Below are positions 55,367-64,000 of a DNA stretch of 64,000 nt, piece after piece. The DNA comes from Cyclina sinensis (taxonomy: Eukaryota; Mollusca; Bivalvia; Venerida; Veneridae): positions 20,801,770 through 20,865,769 of the forward strand of contig JAAONU010000002.1 in the NCBI GenBank assembly GCA_012932295.1, read 5' to 3'. Position numbers and translations under genes: made by a program. How positions within the stretch are numbered: the first letter of the stretch is position 1; each line of letters opens with the position of its first letter. The notes beneath the pieces are model-generated. The model saw nothing but the letters and a program-made list of their open reading frames with translations, had not been told where the DNA came from and did no database searches.

Positions 55367-55666
55367 TGCAGAGCAGTAATCCAAGCAAACGGACACCTCA
55401 CGCGATATTAAAGCAAAATTCAGGCCATAGACTTGATTTTTCCAAAAAGCTCCATTTCATCTCCTGTCTGTGTTATCCCAAATTCGTGCCCCTCCCACGG
55501 CTCAGCCTCTGTCACGCTTCAATGGTTTACAGACTTACTCATTTTTTGGTACCAAACTTTTGTCATATGAACATATTTTCAAAATCACAACAAAAAATGT
55601 AACCTTTCAACCTTATGAAGTAAATATACACATTCTTATAAGTGATCCCTATCAAATTTTGAGTAG

Positions 55667-57295
55667 TATAAGTCTATGTGAATTAAAGTGATCCCTGAGG
55701 TGGGGAAAACAATGGCCCAAGGGGCATTGATTTGAAAGAAGTAAGCTAAACAATGCTACATACCAAATATATAAAGTCTAGGGACTTTGGTTTCTGATAA
55801 AAAGTTTTTCAAACTTTTTATAATTTACAAAAATATGACCTCAGGGGCGGAGTCAATGCTCCATGCAAAATTATCTTAGCCCTAGGCCTTGTGGTTTCAG
55901 AGAAGAAGATTTTCAAAGCTGTTGCTATATAAGCCTATGTAAAATCACGTGACTCCTGGGATGGGGCCAACTATGAACCTATTTGAACAAACTTGGTAGA
56001 GGTCCACTAGACAATGCTACATACCAAATATCTTAGCCCTACACCTTGTAATTTCAGAGAAGAAAGATTTTCAAAGTTTCCTTTTATAAGCCTTTGTGAA
56101 ATTATGTGGCACCAATGTGGGGCCATTAATGACGCCAGGGGCATAATATGAACTAACTTGGCCCACTAGGCAATGCTACTTACAAAATATCCTAGGCTTT
56201 ATGGTTTCGCATCTCAGAGAAGATTTTCAAATCATTCGACCCCTAGGGCGGGCCAATTTTTACCTGGGGCCATGATTTGAACGAACGTGGTAGAGGTTCA
56301 CTAGACAATGCTACATGTCAAATATCTAAGCCCTAGACATTGCAGTTTTGGAGAAGAAGTTTTCACTTTTAAAATCTTCTGTGACCCATATAATCAATGG
56401 ACTGGACTATCTGAATATCTTTGATTGAGCTTCATGCAAGGAAAATTATTATTCAATTTTGCCAGGAAAGCCAATGGATGGTAGGATGGACAGCGGACAA
56501 TCACTGATCCTAAAAGCTGACATAAGCACTGTGTGCTCAGGTAAACTAAAAAGCAAGTTGGTCTATTTTAATTATGGAACAATTAAGAAGAACTCTGCTG
56601 AAGATGGGGCACAATATGCTCAAGGGAAGACCTTTGTCTGAAACATGTACTGTCTGAAATTGTGCAAGTTTAGAGCACTGGGAATGCTAGTTCTACATTG
56701 TGCACCCAAGAGATAAACATCTAACTAAGGTTTCATGAAAATCCTGCATGGGGTTTTGGAGATACGGAGCTAACAGGAATTATATGGCTCAAATCTTTGA
56801 CCTTTGTGGCCCTAAGTAGTGGGCCTGAAATGTGGGTTCTGCATATTGTCTCAATGAAATATACATTTGACCTAAGTTCCATGAATATCCTTTAAGTTGT
56901 TCAAGAGATATATAATTTATAGCAGACACAAAATTACTAATTGATGGAGGATGGACAGAAAGACAGAGTCAGAAGGACAGACAGAAAGACTTAACATAGT
57001 ACATCTCTTTGTACAACAAGAGGGCCCTTGATAACTCATCTAAGTACTTTGGCTGTGGGTCTGCTAATGTGCAAACATCAGAAGCAAAATAACAAGTTTT
57101 GATTTTTTCCAAGATTTTATATTTTCTACAAATATAACCCTGGGCTGGGCTGATTTTGACCCCAGGGTAACACAGTTTGAACAAGCTTGGTATGTATCCA
57201 CAATAAAATGCTACATAAAATACCTAATAAGCTCTTTGGCATACAGTTTCAGACAAAAAAATTCTCAAAGTTTTTCCTATATGTCTATGTAAACA
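55667..57295. repeat. Module P copies and spacer
   Basis: Module P copies occupy 55667-56370 and 57100-57295 (gtagaggtccactagacaat, aaatatcttagccctac). 56370-57000 is unlike the module but shows no exon. A ggacagaaagacagagtcag run is near 56951 and aacaagagggcccttgataa near 57019 resembles a composite-element end. Confidence 0.55.
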
Positions 57296-57900
57296 AGAGC
57301 CATGTTGGCATGGCCATCCCCTGCCAAATCTGTTTGCTTAATTATCATTTTCCTGCTGTGCACTCCTCCCAAATGAGATCTATCAACCTATGAAGTTTCA
57401 AGTTGATATCTCAAACACTTTTTGAGTTATTGTCCTAATAAAAATTAAGCATGAAAAATAACAAATGGAATAACTCAAAAATAATGAAAGGTAGACTTAT
57501 CATTCTTGTGCTCTGCACTTCTCCTAAATGAGATATATCCATGTTGATATCTCTAACACTTGTCAAGTTATGCTCTGGACAAAAAATAAGCATAAGTAAC
57601 AAAGAACAATAACTAAAAAATAATTAACGGAAGAATTATCATACTTGTGCACTGCACTCCTCAATGAGATCTATCTATCTATGAAGTGTCAAGTTGATAT
57701 CTCAAATACTTTTTGTGTTATGTTCTGGACAAAAATCATGCATGAAAACAAAGGACAATAATGCAAAAATTATGAAGGGTAGAGTTATTAGTCTTGTGCA
57801 ATGCATTCATCCTAATGAGATTTATCTACCTATGAAGTTTCAAGTTGATATCTCAAATATTGTTCGAGTTATGCTCTAGACAAAAATGTGACGGACGGAC
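57296..57900. repeat. Tandem array, about 145-bp unit, with GACGGAC end
   Basis: Begins aacaagagccatgttggcat. Four units contain aataactcaaaaat, tcttgtgcactgcac, gagatctatc and caagttgatatctcaaa, spaced 140-150 bases. It ends tgtgacggacggacagag. This is the same family as 15301-15920. Confidence 0.7.
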
Positions 57901-59095
57901 AGAGACTATTACCATATAGAAAAGTGACCCATGGGCAAGACCATTTATGTTCCTAAGGCCATAATTTGAACAACCTTGGAAGAGGACTTCCAGATCATGC
58001 TCCATGCTAAATATCAAAGGTCTAAAGAAAGAAGATTTTCAAGGTTCCTACATTTTACACAAACAGGACCCTAAGATAGGGACCAGTTTAGACACCAGGG
58101 TCATAATTTGGATAAACTTGGTAAAGGTCCACTAAAAGATGCAATATACAAAATATTTAAGCTCTAGGGTTTACAGTTTCAGACAAGAATAAATTTAAAG
58201 TCTTCCTTTTACAAGCCTTTGTAAAATCAAGTGACCCTGGGTCAAGGGCATGTAAGGTCTATAGCTAGGATTTTTTCAAAGATTTAATATTTTACATTAA
58301 CAGGACCCCTAGGACAAGGCCAATTTTGACCCAAGGGATATAACAGAACAAACTTGGTAGAGGTCTACTAGACAATAAAACATACAAAAAATATCTAAAC
58401 TCTACGGCATATGGTTTTAGACAAGATGATTTTATTCAAGTCTCCCTATGAGAAATCAAGTGACCCCAGGGCTGAACCATTTCTGACCCTGGGGGCATAG
58501 TTTGAACAATCTTGGTAGAGGTCTGGCAGACAATGCAAGATACAATATATCTTAGCACATGACCTTGTGGTTTCAGACAAGAAGATTTTTAAAAAAAAAT
58601 CAACTGACTCTCAGAGCTGGGCCAATTATGACCCAATGGCTATATTTTGAACAATCTTGGTAAAGGACCTATAGATGATGCACCAAGCAAACATTCTTAG
58701 CTCTAGGTTTTGTGGTTTCAGACAAGAAGATTTTCAAAGTTTTTCCTATATAATTCTACGTAAACATGTGATCCCTGGGGCAGGGCCAATTTTTAACACA
58801 GGGACATAATTTGAACAATCTTGGTAAAGGTCTACTAGAGGATGCCTCTAGCCCAAGTAGTTTCAGATAAGAAGATTTTTAAAGTTTTTTTTCTATCTGT
58901 TGTCATACCAACTGGAATTCTGCAAGGAATTGATTTTTTTGAACAACTTTAATAGAGGGTCATGCAAGGAACACCCAAAGTTTCATTCAATTTGGCCCAG
59001 CAGATTTAGAGGAGATGCTGTTTAAAACAAAAGTTAATGTTACATGACTCAGCCCGGTCACAACAGCTACCCATTGTGCACATGTGAGCTAAAAA
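57901..59095. repeat. Module P array
   Basis: About six diverged copies (aacttggtagaggtctacta, gtggtttcagacaagaagat), then at 59060-59095 an inverted terminus gcacatgtgagctaaaaa. Confidence 0.6.
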
Positions 59096-59125
59096 TGGAA
59101 GCTTTCTCTGACAAACTATTCTTAC

Positions 59126-59217
59126 ATCATCTTCAAATGTGAAAACTTGTACTTTGAGGCCAGGAATCTCAGACTTGTTGACTTTCCTTTGCAGAGTCCC
59201 CTGCTGACTGTTTGTTC
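59126..59217 (-). CDS. Candidate internal exon of an unrecognised host gene
   Basis: On the - strand an acceptor cgtctttgtatag is followed by 92 open bases ending GATGAT|gtaaga. The frame gives TNSQQGTLQRKVNKSEIP then GLKVQVFTFEDD. The sequence is unique in the window and lies in a non-repetitive island. Upstream of the acceptor the same frame stays open with KCRLCIG, so an alternative start at 59242 is possible. The protein family is not recognised. Confidence 0.35.
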
Positions 59218-59379
59218 CTATACAAAGACGGCATTTCTAGATTTCCCGACTTTGCTGAACTGCTTGTTTTATTGTAGTGACTATCACTTCCTGTAAATAA
59301 AACTCTCTCTCAATAGATAAGAATAAAGATGGTAGTCAGTTTCTCCATAACAAATATTAATAGGTATTTTTTCTCAATT

Positions 59380-59601
59380 TCAAAGCACACTTTCTGGCAA
59401 GCAAATTATTGCAATACATATCGTCAAGGTAAGGTATCTAACAATAGATAAAGTTTCCCATTTATTTGTCTTAATTGTTTGTTCCTTTTGACAGTATTTC
59501 AACAAGTAAGTAGTAATGATGTCAAGGTTATCAAGTAGGATTGAATAATCATTGGCACATGTCCTGAATAAGCAACAATTAAACTCCCTTCGAGAAATCA
59601 A
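59380..59601 (-). other. Open frame in a unique island, possibly coding
   Basis: A 73-codon - strand frame containing DYSILLDNLDIITTYLLKY and QTIKTNKWETLSIVRYL has more coding character than the repeat frames and lies 160 bases upstream of the candidate exon at 59126-59217 on the same strand. No convincing splice donor was found, so it is reported only as a possibility. Confidence 0.25.
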
Positions 59602-60195
59602 AGTCTAAGATTTTACCTAGATATCAGACAACATTAAAATGGTAATACACAAGAATACATTCAAAGATCGATTTCAAGCTATATTCATTCAAATGTTAAG
59701 GAACAGTATATGAACCACTGGTGCACTATTAAACATAGGTGACAGCCTAAATGTATCTCAATACTGTGAAATCATTTTGTTTTGCTGGAATGAAATTTCG
59801 CGCAAACCGCAAAAATTGTATGTTTGCGTGGTCATTTTCGCATTTCTATTTTTTTATAATGTACACGATCACCCCTCGTCACGTGTTTACATTTCAATTA
59901 TAGTGGTCCCCACTAAATAAACAAATTGACAGGTCAAGCTGTTAATTTGTGTTAATTGACACAAAAAGATTGATAGACAATAAAAGTCCTACAAGCAACT
60001 GTGAAAAATTCCTATACTCAATCACTTATTCATTTATTGCTAATTCTTTCCACATTCATACCTGTTTTCAAATCGAGGAATGGTATATGTTGATTTTTGT
60101 TTTATCTATTATTTTCTATCATTTTAACTTGCCAATAAATAAATAGAAAGTAAAACAAGTGCTAGTTTCAAATGAAAGCCATGCCCCCGCAGGTG
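59602..60195. other. AT-rich spacer, no gene seen
   Basis: No repeat family or exon recognised. A small symmetrical patch lies at 59780-59850 (ttcgcgcaaaccgcaaaaat, then gcgtggtcattttcgc). Confidence 0.4.
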
Positions 60196-61640
60196 CACTG
60201 ACCTTAGACCCGGTGACTTTAAAGTGGGTCTGGCAGGTAGAGCTCATCAAGATGCATGTACCTGTGCAGTTTGGAGACTGTAGGTGGAAGGACATCCATG
60301 TTATGGTCAAGGTTAAAGTTTTGAGACAAATAAACACACAGACAGACCAAAGACAAAATGCTCTTCCTCCAGGGGCATAAAAAATATGCCCTCCCTCCAT
60401 GGTTATTGATGGAAGCACATTCATATTGTGGCCAATGTTGATATTTGCTATTTTTGGTCACGTGACCTTTATTTGTCCCTGTGACATCTATGTGGGTCTG
60501 TTGAACAGAGCTCATTAAGGTGAATACAAATGTAAAGTTAGAAAGCTTTGAATGGAAGCACTTCAAATTTTATGGCCAAGGCTAACATTTGCTATATGGT
60601 GACCTTTACCTCTGACCCTGGTATCTCTAAGTGGATAAAGCTCATCAAGGTGCAAACACATGTGAATGTATAATGCTTTGGATGAAAGTACGTTTATTTT
60701 ATGACCAAAGTAAATATTTGCTATTTGGGGTCATGGTGACCTTGACCTTTGACCCCGTGATCTCTAAGTGGGTCTGGTGGGTACAATGTGAATACAATGT
60801 GAAGTAAGAAAGCTTTGGATGGAAGTACTGTCATTTTATGACCAAGGTTAATATTTGCTATATCATGACCTTGACTTTTGACCCTGAACCTTCTGTGGGT
60901 CTGACGGATAGAGCGCATCAGTGTGCATATCCAGGCGAAGTTGGAAAGCTTTGGATGGAAGCATGTTTATTTTATGGCAAAGGTTGATATTTGCTTTAAG
61001 GTGACCTTGTCCTTTAACCCTGGAACCTCTTAGTGGGTCTGGCAGATAGAGCCCATCAAGGTGCATAAACGTGAAGTAATAATGTTTTGGATGAAAGCAT
61101 GTTTTTTTATGGCCACGGTTACTATTTGAAATTTGGAGGTCACGGTGACCTTGGCCTTTGACCCCGTGATCTCTAAGTAAGTCTAGCAGATAAAGCTCAC
61201 CAAGAAGCATGTTTATTTTATCGTCAAAATAAATATTTGCTATTTGGAGTAACGATGACCTTTGACCCCCTGACCTCTAAGTGGGTCTTGTGGGTAGAGC
61301 GCATCAAGGTGCATACAATTATGAAAGGTGGACTGTAAATAAAGGGACTTCTGTTTTATGGCCACGGTTAATAATTAATATTCGGAGGTCAAGGTGACCT
61401 TGGCCTTTGACCCAGTGACCTCTAAGTGCTCATCAAGGTGAATATACATGTGCAGTAAAAAAGCTTTGGATGAAACACTTCCATTTAATGGCCAAGGTTA
61501 ATTTTTGCTATATGGTGACCTTGACCTTAGACCCTGGGACCTCTAAGTGGGTCTGGCATGAAGTTATATTGCTTTAGATGTTGTCATCTTTTTTATGGCC
61601 AAAATAAATATTTGCTATTTGACCCTGATTTCTAACTCCA
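60196..61640. repeat. Tandem array, about 130-145-bp unit (TGACCTTTGACCC type)
   Basis: gtgggtctggcagatagagc or variants recur near 60226, 60492, 60630, 60768, 60895, 61034, 61178, 61281 and 61547, with aagctttggatggaagca, tttatggccaaggttaat and tgaccttgacctttgaccc in each unit. Open frames on the - strand (repeating KGQGH and LPDPL) are repeat translations. Confidence 0.85.
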
Positions 61641-62790
61641 AAATTTTGTCACTAAGGATGACAATGATATTTAGCTGTCGGACAGGAATGGACTAGATAA
61701 TCAAAGCATGACAATATATTGGAGTATTCAATTTAAAATTGGCAGAAAAAACAACGGCTAAATGTAAAATGTAAGAGGCAAAATGATATGCATATATTTT
61801 GGCCATGTACTAATTTCGGATAACTCAAATTATGATCACTGTTAGTTTTATATTAGCGTGGACTTATATTGGTGCACTGTTCCAAGTGCGAAAAACATGA
61901 AAAAATTCATCCTTAGCGAACAACAAGAGCCGCCATAAGCGGGGACCACGCTCGATATTTTCCTATTTCCAAAGGCAAATATATCAGAGGAAGCAAATTG
62001 TGGTGAAGGGTTTTCAAAAGCAACATCATTTGGAAATATAATTATCAAATCCATCTGTAAATAACAAAGTTACAGCCAATTTTAACAATATTCAATAATT
62101 TGACCTTGAAAGTCATCTGGTGTCAACGGTCATTTCATGACGCTCCTGTCGAAAATCCTTCTAAATAACACGTTTATTAAACGGTCACCTTACGTCTGCG
62201 GCTAGCGGCCACACATATTGCATCCAATTTGCCAAAAATCGACTCAGTTCAGCGGTCACAAATCATCTGCTTCAGGTGTGAATATATTTTCACAAGCCCT
62301 AGAATAAACTCTAGAAGGCAAACACGTGACAATACACAGAGCTTTAATGTATGAGTGTATTAATTCGGAGACTATTTGTTACGCATTATAATGTGTTTCA
62401 ATTTTAATTATTTTAATTACAAAAATAACAATAGACTCTCACAGTAAACGGTCGATTTAACCTTTGATCCCATAAGGTATTGAGATGTTTGTTTTATAAT
62501 TACAAAAGGTATTGATTTCAGCGGTCAACAGAAATTAAAATAAATATAAGCACCTAAGAAGCATGCTTTTTAATTGAGCTCTTATTTAAAGAAAACGAAG
62601 CTAAGTAAAACTATGTTTTATTCTATATCTCGGATCGTTAGGAGAACACATTCTTGTACGAATCATCCCGATTACGCGGAAGGGAAAGCACTCTTAACCA
62701 TGTAATGCATCGATTTTCGCGATGTTGTGTTTTTGATTGCGGGATGAGGAATTTGTTGTTTTTTTGTGTTTGTAAGGGGTGCATGGAAAA
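61641..62790. other. Spacer with one fragment of the 150-bp repeat
   Basis: 62041-62130 resembles the array at 23341/43275 (aaataacaaagttacagcca, tcaataatttgaccttg). 61920-61965 reads aacaagagccgccataagcg, similar to the start of the 57296 array. Otherwise AT-rich with no gene seen. Confidence 0.45.
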
Positions 62791-63780
62791 ACCGGAAAGC
62801 ACCGGATAGCACCGAAAAACCGGAAAGCACTCAATTTTCTATTTAAAACACTTGAAAATAATGTTTTATTGCATTTTAAGTATTACAAATAGATTTATTA
62901 ATGATATTTCAATAAAATGAAATGAATAATTTACCAAAATCATCATTAAGTTGACGAAAGGTGAGGTATATTTGTATAATGAGTGCTTTCCGGTCCCGTT
63001 AAAATGAAACGCACATCACCGAAAAGCACTCAATTTTCTATTTAAAACACATGAAAATAATGTTTTAAGTATTAAAAAAGAGTTATTACTGATATTTCAA
63101 TAAAATGAAATGAATAATTTACCAAAATCATCAATTAGTTGCTGAAAGATGAGGTATATTTGCATAATGAGTGCTTTCCGGTCCCGTTAAAATGAAACGC
63201 ACATCACCGAAAAGCACTCAATTTTCTATTTAAAACACATGAAAATAATGTTTTAAGTATTAAAAAAGAGTTATTACTGATATTTCAATAAAATGAAATG
63301 AATAATTTACCAAAATCATCAATTAGTTGACGAAAGATGAGGTATATTTGTATAATGAGTGCTTTCCGGTCCCGTTAAAATGAAACGCACATCACCGAAA
63401 AGCACTCAATTTTCTATTTAAAACACATGAAAATAATGTTTTAAGTATTAAAAAAAGAGTTATTACTGATATTTCAATAAAATGAAATGAATAATTTACC
63501 AAAATTTTCAATTAGTTGACGAATGATGAGGTATATTTGTATAAGGAGTGCTTTCCGGTCCCGTTAAAATGAAACGCACATCACCGAAAAGCACTCAATT
63601 TTCTATTTAAAACACATGAAAATAATGTTTTAAGTATTAAAAAAGAGTTATTACTGATATTTCAATAAAATGAAATGAATAATTTACCAAAATTTTCAAT
63701 TAGTTGACGAATGATGAGGTATATTTGTATAAGGAGTGCTTTCCGGTCCCGTTAAAATGAAACGCACATCACCGAAAAGC
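62780..63780. repeat. 188-bp satellite, five units
   Basis: accgaaaagcactcaattttct begins units at 63019, 63207, 63395 and 63584, and the last partial one starts at 63772; intervals are 188, 188, 189 and 188. A more diverged first unit starts near 62817. Units 2-5 are nearly identical. Each junction contains gagtgctttccggtcc and its inverted partner accgaaaagcactc around a 20-odd-base loop. After the array, 63917-63960 has gagtgcttttcggtcc and accgaaaagca again without a full unit. No coding content. Confidence 0.93.
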
Positions 63781-64000
63781 AATTTTTACTTAATTTTACT
63801 TATCAGTATTCTTTTATATATTGGTTACATTTTTTTCTGACAGGCTTTATTGAGCACAAAGCAATGAAATAACTTATAGATAATTATCTGTTTTTAGACA
63901 CTACTTAGCATATGCGAGTGCTTTTCGGTCCTATAGCGTATATGTATCATCACCGAAAAGCATTGGTATACCATATATTTTTATTAACATTATCAATGTT
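63781..64000. other. Array flank to window end
   Basis: AT-rich, with one more inverted gagtgcttttcggt/accgaaaagc pair at 63918-63961 resembling the satellite junction. No gene. Confidence 0.5.

Larger units (their letters stand above)
45121..55666 (+). mobile_element. Second Tc1-like transposon, split by a 9.2-kb insertion
   Basis: Inverted ends ctactcaaaatttgataggg (from 45123) and its reverse complement ending at 55666 lie next to TA (45119-45120 and 55667-55668). The flanks join into an uninterrupted module P copy, supporting a clean insertion. The Tc1 part proper is 45121-45655 plus 54841-55666, about 1.36 kb. The transposase is heavily damaged. Confidence 0.8.

Noticed and set aside
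60119..61210. Several minus-strand frames with repeated LYLPDPLR-type peptides
   Set aside because: The peptides repeat at the tandem-unit period and change frame between units.
62780..63780. CRISPR-like array
   Set aside because: The whole 188-base unit is repeated, with no variable spacers, in an animal genome context.

Overview
This is a repeat-dominated, AT-rich animal window. The dispersed and tandem repeats (AGCTCACCTGAGC-type ends, GGTCAAGGTCA arrays, GACG arrays ending in a TATGCTC/GAGCATA hairpin), the multi-exon coding fragments and the mix of DIRS, Ty3/gypsy, Tc1-like and hAT elements suggest a mollusc, most likely a bivalve. That assignment rests on general familiarity with such repeats, not on a search. 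No complete host gene is visible.

Layout. 1-23.8 kb: degenerate tandem arrays and composite non-autonomous elements, with two islands of apparent host exons on the + strand (3283-3391; 9420-9850) and a decayed endonuclease-domain fragment (3.55-3.98 kb). 23.78-43.27 kb: one hAT element (hAT-1; 12-bp terminal inverted repeats, 8-bp target duplication GTCATAAG) swollen to 19.5 kb by nested insertions. It carries a BED zinc finger split over two exons. Inside it two DIRS-type tyrosine-recombinase retrotransposons lie tail to tail: DIRS-1 (+ strand, 25.16-36.50 kb) and DIRS-2 (- strand, 36.50-43.11 kb). A Ty3/gypsy element (- strand, 30236-36438, target duplication GATAG) sits in the 3' terminal repeat of DIRS-1, and a Tc1-like transposon (31482-32957) sits in the gypsy integrase. 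A 1,033-bp hAT (hAT-2, 40189-41221, target duplication CTTTTTGC) sits in DIRS-2 between gag and RT. 43.28-45.12 kb: continuation of the tandem array that hAT-1 interrupted.

45.12-55.67 kb: a second Tc1-like element whose transposase gene is split by a 9,185-bp element (45656-54840) with CACTG ends, a 3-bp target duplication and dense ATACGG/CCGTAT subterminal repeats, a CACTA/EnSpm-like layout. It holds remnants of a hAT transposase, a LINE C-terminus and a tRNA-related SINE, plus a candidate 3'-terminal coiled-coil exon. 55.67-64 kb: more dispersed modules, a non-repetitive island with possible - strand exons (59.1-59.6 kb), a ~130-145-bp tandem array (60.2-61.6 kb) and a 188-bp satellite (62.8-63.8 kb).

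Almost every transposon protein is broken by frameshift, stop, deletion or active-site change. The insertion order can be read from target duplications: tandem array, then hAT-1, then the DIRS elements, then gypsy and hAT-2, then Tc1-like inside gypsy.
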